Under the pieces are notes generated by a model. That model did not search any database and had not been told where the DNA came from. It saw nothing but the letters and a program-made list of their open reading frames with translations. The translations under genes and the position numbers were made by a program. A DNA stretch of 64,000 nucleotides from Pedobacter sp. KBW06 (GTDB lineage: Bacteria; Bacteroidota; Bacteroidia; Sphingobacteriales; Sphingobacteriaceae), in the NCBI RefSeq assembly GCF_003852525.1, contig NZ_QAJL01000005.1, forward strand, positions 408,853 to 472,852. The letters are read 5' to 3'. Within the stretch, counting starts at the first letter, position 1. Each line of letters opens with the position of its first letter. Of the stretch, positions 25,704 to 34,860 are shown piece after piece.

Positions 25704-26573
25704 TTATCCCGAAGGGCTGCTGGATTTACGGAATTCGGCAGGTGTTAAGCCCTCCTGCTTTTTAAAATGCCTGGAGAAATAGGAGAAATCTTTAAATCCA
25801 AGTTCAGAAGCGATCTGTCCTACGGTCCAATGTCCATGGATGAGCATTCTTTTTGCCTCGAGTAAAACCCTTTCCCTGATCAGTTCTCCGGCCGTTTTAC
25901 CGGTGATTTTTTTAGCGATCTCGTTTAAATGGGCATTGGTCATAAACAGTTGTGCGGAGAAAAAAGAGAGTTTGGTTTCCTTCTTATAATATTCCTCTAT
26001 CAGCTTTTTGAATTTTTTGAGGTTCAGTACCTGGATGTTATCCGCTTCGGAACTGGCCTCTCCTGCCATCATTCTCTGGATCTGGAAAAGCAAGGCCAGC
26101 AAGAGGTGCCTGATGATACTGGCAGAACGGTCTTTGCGTCCGGATTCTTTTAATAACATGCCAATGATATCGCCGAGTTCTTCGCTTTGCTGAGGTGCCA
26201 GGCTCAGCGATGGCCGGGAATAGCTGTTTTCCAGAAAAGACAAGCCGGCAAGCATTTCGGGATTGGCATGGCTGAGGGAAAGAAACTCCTCGCTGAACAT
26301 AATGCTGTACCCTTTTACGTTTTCCGAATGGCCAAGCTCATGGATCTGTCCGGGAGCAATAAAGAACAGCGTATCTGAATGAAGGTCGATGGTATGCTGA
26401 TCAATCAGGTGTTGTGCATTTCCTTTTTCAATCCACAAGACCTCATAGAAGCTATGTTTATGAGGCCATACCATATCTGCAGGCTTTCCGACGTCTTCAA
26501 ACCGGTCCATCATAAACTGTCCGGGAATGGAAAATGGGGCGCTAAAATCCTCGAGATGGTAGCTGATGATCAT
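25704..26573 (-). CDS. AraC-family transcription regulator with cupin sensor domain
   Basis: A 289-residue regulator. The N-terminal half is a cupin-like ligand domain with HSFYEVLWIEKG and LHSDTLFFIAPGQIHELGHS. The C-terminal 100 residues are two AraC helix-turn-helix motifs, with ILVLEAKRML-like helices and the signature VGQIASELGFKDFSYFSRHFKKQEGLTPAEFR. It is the last gene of a three-gene minus-strand run (yiaA-like, hypothetical, araC) with gaps of 23 and 21 bp, so it is probably cotranscribed with them. The ligand is unknown. Confidence 0.9.
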   Translation of the reverse strand: MIISYHLEDFSAPFSIPGQFMMDRFEDVGKPADMVWPHKHSFYEVLWIEKGNAQHLIDQHTIDLHSDTLFFIAPGQIHELGHSENVKGYSIMFSEEFLSLSHANPEMLAGLSFLENSYSRPSLSLAPQQSEELGDIIGMLLKESGRKDRSASIIRHLLLALLFQIQRMMAGEASSEADNIQVLNLKKFKKLIEEYYKKETKLSFFSAQLFMTNAHLNEIAKKITGKTAGELIRERVLLEAKRMLIHGHWTVGQIASELGFKDFSYFSRHFKKQEGLTPAEFRKSSSPSG

Positions 26574-26594
26574 GACCTATACTTGTTATCTGTT

Positions 26595-27092
26595 TTAATA
26601 CTTCGTTGCCGTCCAATGGATGAGCTTTCCACTGAAATTCCCGCTAAAATAAGACAATAATTCTTCAGCAGAAGGAAAACCATCATTTATAGCGAGCGTA
26701 TTGAGCTGTTCTTCATCCAGCGGCTTTCCATCTACGCTAACCGTATAATTTTCACCGGCAGCCTGCCTGATTTCAATTTTCTGAATGCTGATGCAGTGGA
26801 GCATCGGTGCAAACTGAAATTCGTCGCTGGTATCTTTATAGATGACCATCGCGATTTCTGTCCCAGGATGCCAGAGCCCATCGGGGTCTTTTCTGATCGT
26901 ATGGATTTTTGGTTCAAGAAATTCGGTATAGGTATCCCCGTCCCAGTTCCTGTCGAACTTCTGGATGTGTCGTTCCTGATACCTGTAATGCTCATTGTCC
27001 AGATGTGAAGAAAGGGCCATGAGGCCCTTCCAGATCTTTTCAATGAAATAATTCGGTTGGTCGTTAATGACCGTTCCAAATGATAATTTCAT
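26595..27092 (-). CDS. Hypothetical protein, 165 residues
   Basis: I do not recognise this protein. It has no signal peptide or membrane segment and is mixed alpha/beta: a first strand KLSFGTVINDQPNYFIEKIWKGL, a basic/acidic middle (HIQKFDRNWDGDTYTEFLEPKIHTIRKD) and a C-terminal part with EEQLNTLAINDGFPSAEELLSYF. The KIHTIRKD...LWHPGTEIAMVIY stretch loosely recalls ASCH-like RNA-binding folds, where a basic patch precedes a strand, but this is only an impression. It is the middle gene of the yiaA-like/araC run. Confidence 0.6.
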   Translation of the reverse strand: MKLSFGTVINDQPNYFIEKIWKGLMALSSHLDNEHYRYQERHIQKFDRNWDGDTYTEFLEPKIHTIRKDPDGLWHPGTEIAMVIYKDTSDEFQFAPMLHCISIQKIEIRQAAGENYTVSVDGKPLDEEQLNTLAINDGFPSAEELLSYFSGNFSGKLIHWTATKY

Positions 27093-27115
27093 TCTTTAAT
27101 GTTGTTATTTGTAGC

Positions 27116-27544
27116 TTAATTGTCTTCGTTACGGCCGATGTGTCCACCATTGCCACCACCTTCTGATTTATTGTCCCTGGTGTTTTTCTGCACTGCAATA
27201 GCGCCAAACATGGCAAGCAGGAAAGCAAAGGCATAAAATCCTTTTTCGCTTGGCAATAATGTCGCATTCCAGAGTCCAATGGTTAATAAGACAATGGACA
27301 ACAGCGTGGCGAACCAGCTTAATCCATAATAAATGTCTGTTACCGGAATTCCTTCCAGTCTGTCCCTTACGCTTTTTTGTACGGATACTACCGCAAACAG
27401 ACCAAACATCATGATGGTGAAATAATATCCTTTTTCGTTAAGCTGCATTTCTGCTCTTGCTAAACCGACGAAATAGCCGATCATTCCCGCTCCAAGGGCG
27501 ATCCAGGATACTGCGACGAAAGCATTAGATGTTTTTTGATTCAT
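27116..27544 (-). CDS. YiaA/YiaB-type small inner-membrane protein
   Basis: A 142-residue membrane protein with four hydrophobic segments in two similar halves (about 5-28, 40-57, 73-93 and 103-120). Each half follows the YiaAB two-helix pattern: [47 protein letters not shown], then the parallel [49 protein letters not shown]. The tail is rich in Gly and polar residues. The family is conserved but has no assigned function. It is the first gene of the run leading to the AraC regulator. Confidence 0.85.
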   Translation of the reverse strand: MNQKTSNAFVAVSWIALGAGMIGYFVGLARAEMQLNEKGYYFTIMMFGLFAVVSVQKSVRDRLEGIPVTDIYYGLSWFATLLSIVLLTIGLWNATLLPSEKGFYAFAFLLAMFGAIAVQKNTRDNKSEGGGNGGHIGRNEDN

Positions 27545-27730
27545 AGTTTGTGTTTTTGTAACTGTAATTATAATGAATAATCAGATATAATTGTTCATTC
27601 TGCAAAATATATTTACGGTAATAATTAAGGTACAATAGGGAAAACACTTGGAATAGAGCATCTGAGCAGATAAATTTTCAAAAACAAAACTTATACAGGT
27701 TTGTTAAAGAAATACATTTAAACATATCCT

Positions 27731-28312
27731 ATGAAAAAATTATTCTTAACTGCGAGTCTATGTGCCGGACTATTATTTGGAGCAAAAGCACAAATACAAA
27801 AAGGCAATGTATTTGTCGGTGCCTCCCTTTCAGACATCAGTTTCGGTCTGGATAAACCCAATACATTCAGCTTTGATATCAACCCTAAAGCAGCCTGGTT
27901 TGTACAGGACGGGCTTGCAATTGGTGGTGAAGTGAATTTTGGTCTGACTACTCAAAAAGGTGGCGGAACGGGTATTAACTATGGCATTGGTGCTTTAGGC
28001 CGATACTTTGGCGCAACCGGAGCAAATGAAGTGGTAAAAAACTCAAGATTCTTTGGTGAGGCGACTGTAGGTGTTAACGGAATCAATCCTGCCGGTCCTG
28101 TTGGAAATACCAACGGACTCGGTTTTAGTTTTGGTCCTGGTTTCACCTATTTTGTTACTCCATCTATCGGACTGGAAGGGTTGTTAAAGTATAACGGTGT
28201 TGTCGGATTTGGCAGCAGTGCTTATGCCCATAAATTAACGCTTGGTGTTGGTTTTAGCATTTATCTTCCCGGAAAAAGTACGGCAAGAAAAGTACAAAAA
28301 GATGTAAACTAA
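27731..28312 (+). CDS. Outer-membrane beta-barrel protein
   Basis: A 193-residue secreted protein with a signal peptide ending at GAKAQ (residues 17-21). The rest alternates hydrophobic and polar residues with Gly/aromatic turns (KGNVFVGASLSDISFGLD, FGEATVGVNGIN, FGPGFTYFVTPSIGLEGLLKYNGVVGFG), the pattern of a small eight-strand barrel of the OmpA-like/porin-like type. It ends in a Lys-rich tail instead of the usual aromatic residue. It stands alone with a strong terminator. No specific function can be given. Confidence 0.75.
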   Translation: MKKLFLTASLCAGLLFGAKAQIQKGNVFVGASLSDISFGLDKPNTFSFDINPKAAWFVQDGLAIGGEVNFGLTTQKGGGTGINYGIGALGRYFGATGANEVVKNSRFFGEATVGVNGINPAGPVGNTNGLGFSFGPGFTYFVTPSIGLEGLLKYNGVVGFGSSAYAHKLTLGVGFSIYLPGKSTARKVQKDVN

Positions 28313-28342
28313 GGTATACCATCTTTTTATTGCCGTATATCA

Positions 28343-28385
28343 GGGGCAATTGCTTTCAAGGGAAAGCAGTTGCCCCTTTTGTTTT
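28343..28385 (+). terminator. Rho-independent terminator
   Basis: GGGGCAATTGCTTTC (28343-28357) pairs with GAAAGCAGTTGCCCC (28362-28376) around a 4-base loop, followed by TTTTGTTTT. Confidence 0.85.
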
Positions 28386-28521
28386 GCCCGGCCGCTTCCC
28401 CCAGGCCTTCCTGAAATTATAGCAGCAGCGCTGCAGATCCGATTCTTAATCCCCCAATTTGTAGCATAATTCTACAATTAAAATATAGCCCACAACTGAT
28501 AACTAACTAATAATCAGCTAC

Positions 28522-28605
28522 GTGCCAAAAACCAGTCATTGCGGCATCATTATTAAACCTACCCTAAACGTAATTAACAAGAATATTAACTGAAATACAT
28601 TGAAT
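28522..28605 (+). promoter_or_regulatory. Conserved leader element with hairpin, copy 1
   Basis: These 84 bases before the start codon match, without gaps, the 84 bases before the paralogous gene at 39419. A stem GTGCC (28522-28526) / GGCAT (28543-28547) is kept while its loop has diverged, and 26 consecutive bases (28560-28585) are identical in both copies. The element is probably a 5' leader or a shared regulatory site. Confidence 0.6.
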
Positions 28606-28917
28606 ATGAAAAAGATCATTTTATCAGCAGCATTTTTAGCTTTCGCAGGATTCACAGCAGCAAACGCAACAGAAGTAAAAGAACCAGTAGCCATTACCGT
28701 TAAACAAGACAGCGCCACAAAAGTGCCGGTAGAATTGAAAGACTTGCCTGAGCCGGTTAAAGCAACATTGCAAACAGAACCAGTTAAAGCATGGACGCCA
28801 ACAGCTGCCTTCCTGGTAACGGCCGCAGATAAATCTACTTACTATCAGATCGACATCAAAAAAGGTGAAGAAACAGCTTCAGTAAGGTTAGATAAAGACG
28901 GTAAACCCGTAAAATAA
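28606..28917 (+). CDS. Secreted PepSY-like small protein, paralogue 1
   Basis: A 103-residue protein with a signal peptide (MKKIILSAAFLAFAG, cleaved near ANA-TE). The mature part holds one short PepSY/BLIP-like unit: LKDLPEPVKATLQTEPVKAWTPTAAFLVT, then a two-strand YYQIDIKKGEETASVRLDKDGKPVK. Single PepSY-like units of this kind are common in exported proteins of Bacteroidota, but their role is not settled. A close paralogue sits 10.8 kb away (39419-39730), with the same length, nearly the same signal peptide and the same leader. The in-frame TTG at 28600 is less likely as start because the paralogue begins at the ATG. Confidence 0.75.
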   Translation: MKKIILSAAFLAFAGFTAANATEVKEPVAITVKQDSATKVPVELKDLPEPVKATLQTEPVKAWTPTAAFLVTAADKSTYYQIDIKKGEETASVRLDKDGKPVK

Positions 28918-28943
28918 TAACAAGTATCTCTATATATGCTATG

Positions 28944-28972
28944 AAAGAGCCGGCTTTGTCCGGCTCTTTTTG
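28944..28972 (+). terminator. Rho-independent terminator
   Basis: A perfect 10-bp stem AAAGAGCCGG (28944-28953) / CCGGCTCTTT (28960-28969) with a 6-base loop and trailing T run. Confidence 0.9.
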
Positions 28973-29113
28973 CGTTTGAGCTGTTTTGTAACCAGCATCA
29001 GCTACTGCAGTTCAGCCTTTTCTCCTTTTTAACTGATCCCTTGATTTCTTTAGTTCGGACACCGTTTTCTACAACTCGGTCAGTTTCTCCTCATGATCAC
29101 CCTTTTCAGGGAA

Positions 29114-29121
29114 TAATTTTG
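29114..29121 (+). promoter_or_regulatory. -7 promoter element of the efflux operon
   Basis: TAATTTTG matches TAnnTTTG. Transcription would start near 29128, about 18 bases before the ATG at 29146, which supports that start over the in-frame TTG at 29041. No clear TTTG lies at the -33 position. Confidence 0.5.
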
Positions 29122-29145
29122 AAGAAATTAAACAACTCAACAGAA

Positions 29146-30267
29146 ATGAAAAAAGGAAAAAATATCATCATCTGGGGATCCTCTATCACCGGAATATTCG
29201 TATTTATTGCTTTCATATTGATGGGCAATAAGGAAGCTGCCGACAAGGAGATCAGGAAAGAGCTCCGTCCGATCCCCTACACCGCTGTTGTTGCTTATGC
29301 TGCAGAAATGAACATTCCCGGAGAGGCCGTATTCAGAGGCCATATCGCTGCAAAGAATATCGTTAATATTTTTAGTGAAGGAGAAGGTAAACTGACCAGT
29401 TCAGGCATAGAATTGGGCAAAACACTGCGCAAGGGACAGGTGATCGGTCAAATAGATAAAACCATCAGGTCGGCAGCGAATCAGATCAATGTATTGGGGC
29501 TGGACAAAGCGAAAGCCGATTACGAAACCGCCAAACGGAATTCGGCCCGGTTTGAAGCCCTGTTAAAAGAAGACAATGCTTCCTATGTAGAAGTAGAAAA
29601 CGCAAGGCTCCAGCTCAGTTCCGCAGAAATGCAATTGAAGACCTATCAGCAACAGCTCCATATTTCCAGGAAACAAGTCGGACAAACCAATATCATTTCC
29701 CCGGCAAATGGCATAATTGTAGAGAAAAGATCGAATCCCGGTGATTATATCAGCCCCGGGACATTATTGGGCGTGATTGCAGAACTGGACCATGTGCTGG
29801 TTAAAGTGGCTGTTCCGGAATACCTGATTACAAAGATTCAACCGGGTGGAACGGTCAGCATCAAACCTGATGTGTATGCCAAAACAACGCTCAAAGGAAA
29901 GATCAAAACCATTATCCCATTGGCAAATGAAGCCAAAGCATTTCCGGTAGAGATCGAAATCCCCAACAATAAAGAAAGGCCACTCATGAGCGGAATGAAT
30001 GTTTCCGTTTATTTCAATGAAGATTTGTTTGCAAAAGCACTCAGCATCCCGAGGACTGCTTTATTAAGAGATGTTAAAGGCAATTATGTTTATGTGCTGG
30101 ATGCAGGAAAAAAGCCAATGCGTAAAATGGTGGTTCCGGGAAGAGATATCGGTACTTCGGTTGAAATCAAAGCCGGTCTCGCCAAGGGCGATTTGGTCAT
30201 CAGCTCCGGACAGGGCAATGTTGAACCCGGAAAGGTATTGAAGTCTTATACCATCAGCAATCCTTAA
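29146..30267 (+). CDS. RND efflux periplasmic adaptor (membrane fusion protein)
   Basis: From ATG 29146 this is a 373-residue adaptor. Its N-terminal membrane anchor (about 8-27, IIIWGSSITGIFVFIAFILM) lacks a lipobox, so it stays in the inner membrane. Then come a barrel-sandwich half (FRGHIAAKNIVNIFSEGEGKLT), a coiled-coil hairpin (about 105-190) with AKADYETAKRNSARFEALL and AEMQLKTYQQQLHISRKQ, the second lipoyl half (IISPANGIIVEKRSNPGDYISPGTLLGVIAE) and the beta-barrel/membrane-proximal domains with LMSGMNVSVYF and IPRTALLRDVKGNYVYVLD. It bridges the inner-membrane pump and outer-membrane channel, here encoded by the next gene as one protein. Confidence 0.9.
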   Translation: MKKGKNIIIWGSSITGIFVFIAFILMGNKEAADKEIRKELRPIPYTAVVAYAAEMNIPGEAVFRGHIAAKNIVNIFSEGEGKLTSSGIELGKTLRKGQVIGQIDKTIRSAANQINVLGLDKAKADYETAKRNSARFEALLKEDNASYVEVENARLQLSSAEMQLKTYQQQLHISRKQVGQTNIISPANGIIVEKRSNPGDYISPGTLLGVIAELDHVLVKVAVPEYLITKIQPGGTVSIKPDVYAKTTLKGKIKTIIPLANEAKAFPVEIEIPNNKERPLMSGMNVSVYFNEDLFAKALSIPRTALLRDVKGNYVYVLDAGKKPMRKMVVPGRDIGTSVEIKAGLAKGDLVISSGQGNVEPGKVLKSYTISNP

Positions 30268-30298
30268 CCATTTATTTCATCCATTAAAATAAACCACC

Positions 30299-33200
30299 AT
30301 GTCTATTACAGGTTTGGCGATCAAACGCCCTATCATATTTATTGTCTTTTTTATTCTGCTGGGAGGCCTTGGTTTTATCTCCTACAAAAAATTAAAATAC
30401 GAACTGCTGCCTGATCTGGCGACCCCGTATGTTACTATTTTGACCAGCTATCCTGGTGCTTCGCCCAAGGAGGTGGAAAATAGTGTCACAAAAAAAATCG
30501 AGGAAAGTCTGGCTTCCGTCACCAAGGTTAAAAAGATGACTGCAGTCTCCTCGGAAAACCTCTCTGCAATCACCCTGGCATTTATAGCGGATGCCAATGC
30601 AGACCAGGCCGTACAGGATGTTCAAAGAGCCATTAGCGGCGTACTTGCAGAAATGCCTGCAGGGGTTAAAAGTCCGTATGTAGATAAGTTTAACATCAAC
30701 GACCTTCCCGTTCTCCGCCTTGGGATTACCGCTAATACCACTTCTGCGGCTTTATATGAAATGCTCCGGGACAAAATAAAACCCCGTCTTGCACAAATTA
30801 AAAGTGTAGGCCGGATCAGCATATTGGGCGGCGAACAGAAAGAGGTGAAAATCTGGATTGATCCGGATAAAATGGCGAGTTATCAGATCTCCAATGCCGA
30901 ACTGGTAGAGGTGATCCGTAGGAATAACAACGATTTTCCATTGGGCAATATTAAAGATACCGATGCAGAGCTCAGCATCAGGATGGCGGGAAAGATCAGC
31001 GATCCTTTGCAGGTAGCTGGCTTGCCGATCCGTGTTTTTCCGGATGGCACAGCGATCCGCGTTAAAGATGTAGCCCGGGTAGAAAATGCGGCTAAAAGTG
31101 TGGAGGTGGTTAACCGCCTGGACAGGGCACCTTCTATCGGTTTATTCATCAACAAACAATCAGGTGCAAACGCGGTAGATGTTTCTGAGAAAGTAAGTGC
31201 AGAACTGAAGGTATTGGAAGGGGAATACAAAAACATTCAGTTGAAATTCGACATCGCTCAGGACAGCAGTGAGTTTACTTTAAATGCGGCTAAAGCTGTT
31301 TATACCGATTTCTTTATTGCCATTGTACTGGTTGCACTGGTGATGCTGGTGTTTTTACACAGCCTCCGCAATGCGGCGATTGTGCTGATAGCCATTCCGA
31401 CTTCTCTGGTAACCGCCTTTATCATGATGTACTTGATGGATTATTCCCTGAACCTGATGACCCTGCTGGCCATGAGCCTGGTGATCGGGATTCTCGTGGA
31501 CGACAGTATTGTGGTGTTGGAGAACATCTATCGCCATATGGAGATGGGAAAAGAAAAAGTACAGGCCGCTTTGGATGGCAGAAATGAGATCAGTTTTACC
31601 GCCCTGTCCATCACCCTGGTTGATGTGGTCGTATTCCTGCCTATGGCATTGGTTCCCGGGCTGGTTGGCAGTTTGGTTAAACAGTTCTCTTTGGTGATTG
31701 TCATCTCTACACTGACAAGCTTGTTCGTTTGTTTCACACTGACCCCCATGCTGGCTTCCAGATTTGCAAAACTGGAACATTTAAGCAGCACCTCATTTTT
31801 TGGAAAAATTGGACTTTTCTTTGAACACCGGATCAATGCCCTGATCCGCTGGTATACTGCCGCACTTAAAGTCTCTTTACAACATAAAATGGCGACGATC
31901 CTGATTACTGCCGGTCTGTTGATCGCGTCCTTAAGCCTGGTATTTACCGGAATTGTAGGTTCTGAATTTACACCCGCCACCGATAAAGGAGAGCTTTCCC
32001 TATTGATCGACCTGCAGCCCGGAACGAAATTGTCGACCACCGATGACGCCGTAAAAGCGATAGAAGAAAAATTAAAAGCCCTTCCGGAGATCACCAAAGT
32101 ATTTACCAATGTTGGTTATCAGTCTGATGGTTTTGGCGAAAATATCAGTGGAAATGTAGCGGCCATAAATATCTCTTTGAAGCCGGCCAGGCAAAGGACA
32201 AAATCCCTTACCGATCTGGGCAGGGAAGTTCGCGAACTGGCGATGGAAGTGGGCGGTGTAAAAGCCAGGGTTTCTCCTATCGGTTTGTTTGGTGCAAACG
32301 ACGCACCGATTCAGATCCTCCTCTCCGGAAATGAGCGGGACAGCGTTTTTGTAGCTGCGGAGCAACTCATGGCGATCATGCGTGCAACCGCTGGTGTGGT
32401 CAGCCCACGCATGTCCTCAGAACAAGGTAAGCCTGAAATTGAAATTGAGATCGACCGTGAAAAAGCCGCATTACTGGGGCTCGATATGGGCATGGTAGGT
32501 GTCAATATGAGAAGCGCGATCAATGGCTATGATGAGTTGAAGTTTAGAGGTGCTACAGAGGATACACCGGTAAGGATTCAGCTGCAGGAAGATAAAAACA
32601 ACCATACGGGGATGTTGTCGAAATATAGTTTCAGCAATGATAAAGGGGCATTGATTTACCTGGACCAGTTTGCTAAGGTTGTGCTGAAATCCAGTGCCAC
32701 CAACCTTCAGAGAAGGGCAAAACAAGCGAGTCTCGTGTTGTTGTCGCAGGTTACAGGCAGGCCTGTAGGTGATGTTGGTGAAGACATCAAAGCTGCGGTT
32801 GCGAAGATCAAATTCCCTCCGGGTGTTCAGATCTCTTATGAGGGCGACCTGGAAATGCAGGATGATGCCTTTACCCAGCTTGGATTGGCCTTACTGGCTT
32901 CTTTTACCCTGGTTTACCTGATTATGGTGGCCCTGTATAACAATTGGGTATATCCTTTTGTGGTCCTGTTCTCGATCCCGGTAGCTGCTGTGGGGGCATT
33001 GCTGGCACTGGCCCTGACGGCAAAAAGCCTCAATGTTTTTTCTATTCTCGGCCTGATTATGATGATGGGGCTCGTGGCCAAAAATGCCATCCTGCTCGTC
33101 GACAGGACGAACGAAGCCAGAGCGGAAGGCAAATCCCTGAGGGATGCGCTTTTAGATGCCGGAAGTACCCGTTTAAGGCCTATCCTGATGACAACGCTGG

Positions 33201-34762
33201 CGATGGTGATTGGAATGCTGCCCCTGGCACTGGCAAAAGGTGCCGCAGCAGAAATGAACAGTGGGCTGGCCTGGGTGCTCATTGGCGGATTGAGCAGTTC
33301 TATGTTTCTTACCTTATTTGTAGTTCCGGTGATCTATGACCTGATCACCCGTTTACTGGAAAAATCAGCTGCGGGAAAATCAGCAGGAAGTAAAGGCCAG
33401 ACTGCCTTACCGGGAATGGCCAAAGTAACCGGCGTAATGCTGCTGATGGTATTTGCAGGTCAGTCTGCGCCGGCACAAACACAGAAACTCAGTCTTCAGG
33501 AAGCTTTAAATAAAGGTTTGTCTGAAAACATCCGGATTAAGCAGGCCGAACTGGAAGAGCTGAAAGCAAAGCATTTCAAGGCAGAAATTAAAGGGAATTT
33601 GTATCCTGATATTTCCGCCTCCGGAGAATATTACAGGAATGTGAAATCACCGGTTATGTTCTTCCCAACCGTAGGTTTTGATGCACAAGGCAACCTGTTA
33701 CTGGATGATAAGAACCTGATGCCTGTTAACGCTACGGCTAAAAACGCCTATTCCCTGACCGGAACTTTGAGCATGCCTGTTTTCAACAGAGAAATTTATA
33801 AAGAAATTGAAGCTTCGAAATGGAACGAGCAGCTGGCTAAAGTCAATACCCTGCTTTCTAAAAAACAGCTGGCCGATGAAATCAGAAGGGCTTATTATTA
33901 TGTGCTGGCTACAGAGGCCGGAAAAACACTTGTTGCACAGTCGATTAAGCGGGCAGAATTCAATTTAAGAAACAGCAGGAATTTAGTCAGGCAAGGAATG
34001 GCGGTACCTGCGGATACTTTGTCTGCATTTGTGAACCTGGAGTCTATGAAAATCAATGAACTGAAGTCGGAAAATGAAATCCGACAGTCTAAGAACTTCC
34101 TGAAAAACCTGATCCAGCTGCCATTGCAGACTGAAATTCTGTTGAGTGATGAGTTGACAGTGGGTGTTGCTCCATTGACTTTAACGGAAAATACTGCGGG
34201 AACTGCGATTGAAAATCGTCCGGAAATCATCAGGAACAAAATTCATATCGAAGCGGCGATGAATCAGATTGAACTGGAAAAGAGCAAATACCTTCCGAGT
34301 CTTAATTTTGTCAGCCAGTATCAACTGCAGACCCAGTCGGATAATTTCAGGTTCGGGGATTACAGGTGGCCAAACAGTCTTTTTGTTGGCCTTCGGTTAA
34401 GCGTACCTATTTTTTCCGGCTTTAAAACAAGCAACCGGGTAAAACAGGCACGGGCTACAGCAAAGATCGCGGAGCTGGAAAATATTAAATTGAACCATGA
34501 CCTGAACCTGGAATTGCAAAACGCAAAAAACAACCTGAACACGGCCTGGCTGGAATGGGAACACCAGGGTAAAATTGTCCCTTCTGCAGAGCGGAACCTG
34601 CAGCTCATCAGCAGCCGCTGGCAAAAAGGTGTGGTCAAATACCATGAAGTAGCAGATGCAGAGCTGACACTCATCCAGGTTAAAAATAGCCAGTTGCAAG
34701 CAGCCTATGGTTATTTGATGGCGCAAACGGCCTATTTAAAGGCCAGTAATCAAATCTTTTGA
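30299..34762 (+). CDS. RND permease fused to a TolC-type outer-membrane channel
   Basis: A 1487-residue protein in two complete halves. Residues 1 to about 1030 are an HAE1-type RND permease: SITGLAIKRPIIFIVFFILL as the first helix, the porter-domain sequence SYPGASPKEVENSVTKKIE, the proton-relay pair Asp401-Asp402 in GILVDDSIVV, and the late GLVAKNAILLVDRTNEA. From Met1040 a second signal-like hydrophobic stretch (VTGVMLLMVFAGQSAPAQ) leads into an outer-membrane efflux protein of about 448 residues with two repeated helical halves (LSLQEALNKGLSENIRIKQAE; LQNAKNNLNTAWLEWEHQGKIV). Each half has its usual family length. The permease C-terminus is cytoplasmic, so the signal-like stretch must act as an extra membrane crossing, or be cleaved, to place the channel in the periplasm. 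Upstream adaptor, downstream regulators: a self-contained efflux operon. The substrate is unknown. Confidence 0.9.
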   Translation: MSITGLAIKRPIIFIVFFILLGGLGFISYKKLKYELLPDLATPYVTILTSYPGASPKEVENSVTKKIEESLASVTKVKKMTAVSSENLSAITLAFIADANADQAVQDVQRAISGVLAEMPAGVKSPYVDKFNINDLPVLRLGITANTTSAALYEMLRDKIKPRLAQIKSVGRISILGGEQKEVKIWIDPDKMASYQISNAELVEVIRRNNNDFPLGNIKDTDAELSIRMAGKISDPLQVAGLPIRVFPDGTAIRVKDVARVENAAKSVEVVNRLDRAPSIGLFINKQSGANAVDVSEKVSAELKVLEGEYKNIQLKFDIAQDSSEFTLNAAKAVYTDFFIAIVLVALVMLVFLHSLRNAAIVLIAIPTSLVTAFIMMYLMDYSLNLMTLLAMSLVIGILVDDSIVVLENIYRHMEMGKEKVQAALDGRNEISFTALSITLVDVVVFLPMALVPGLVGSLVKQFSLVIVISTLTSLFVCFTLTPMLASRFAKLEHLSSTSFFGKIGLFFEHRINALIRWYTAALKVSLQHKMATILITAGLLIASLSLVFTGIVGSEFTPATDKGELSLLIDLQPGTKLSTTDDAVKAIEEKLKALPEITKVFTNVGYQSDGFGENISGNVAAINISLKPARQRTKSLTDLGREVRELAMEVGGVKARVSPIGLFGANDAPIQILLSGNERDSVFVAAEQLMAIMRATAGVVSPRMSSEQGKPEIEIEIDREKAALLGLDMGMVGVNMRSAINGYDELKFRGATEDTPVRIQLQEDKNNHTGMLSKYSFSNDKGALIYLDQFAKVVLKSSATNLQRRAKQASLVLLSQVTGRPVGDVGEDIKAAVAKIKFPPGVQISYEGDLEMQDDAFTQLGLALLASFTLVYLIMVALYNNWVYPFVVLFSIPVAAVGALLALALTAKSLNVFSILGLIMMMGLVAKNAILLVDRTNEARAEGKSLRDALLDAGSTRLRPILMTTLAMVIGMLPLALAKGAAAEMNSGLAWVLIGGLSSSMFLTLFVVPVIYDLITRLLEKSAAGKSAGSKGQTALPGMAKVTGVMLLMVFAGQSAPAQTQKLSLQEALNKGLSENIRIKQAELEELKAKHFKAEIKGNLYPDISASGEYYRNVKSPVMFFPTVGFDAQGNLLLDDKNLMPVNATAKNAYSLTGTLSMPVFNREIYKEIEASKWNEQLAKVNTLLSKKQLADEIRRAYYYVLATEAGKTLVAQSIKRAEFNLRNSRNLVRQGMAVPADTLSAFVNLESMKINELKSENEIRQSKNFLKNLIQLPLQTEILLSDELTVGVAPLTLTENTAGTAIENRPEIIRNKIHIEAAMNQIELEKSKYLPSLNFVSQYQLQTQSDNFRFGDYRWPNSLFVGLRLSVPIFSGFKTSNRVKQARATAKIAELENIKLNHDLNLELQNAKNNLNTAWLEWEHQGKIVPSAERNLQLISSRWQKGVVKYHEVADAELTLIQVKNSQLQAAYGYLMAQTAYLKASNQIF

Positions 34763-34767
34763 GTTTC

Positions 34768-34860
34768 ATGAAACCCAAATTTAAAATATATTCAGTTCTG
34801 CTGTTGATTCTCGTAATTTTGATGATGATCTCGTTTAAAACTATAATTCAGAAATTCTAA
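34768..34860 (+). CDS. 30-residue single-span membrane peptide in the efflux operon
   Basis: ATG 34768 opens a 30-codon ORF five bases after the stop of the pump gene. Its TAA (34858-34860) shares its last A with the ATG of the kinase gene (TAATG), a typical translational-coupling junction. The peptide has a basic start (MKPKFK), one hydrophobic helix (about residues 8-22, SVLLLILVILMMI) and a basic tail. Small one-span proteins such as AcrZ bind RND pumps in other bacteria; a similar role here is inference from position. I do not recognise a family. Confidence 0.6.
   Translation: MKPKFKIYSVLLLILVILMMISFKTIIQKF

Noticed and set aside
29041-29145. Longer start of the efflux adaptor
   Set aside because: The -7 element at 29114-29121 lies inside this extension, and the membrane anchor begins right after the ATG at 29146.
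31355-33339. Several long ORFs on other frames inside the RND gene
   Set aside because: They run through conserved permease sequence, have no family pattern of their own and no promoter.
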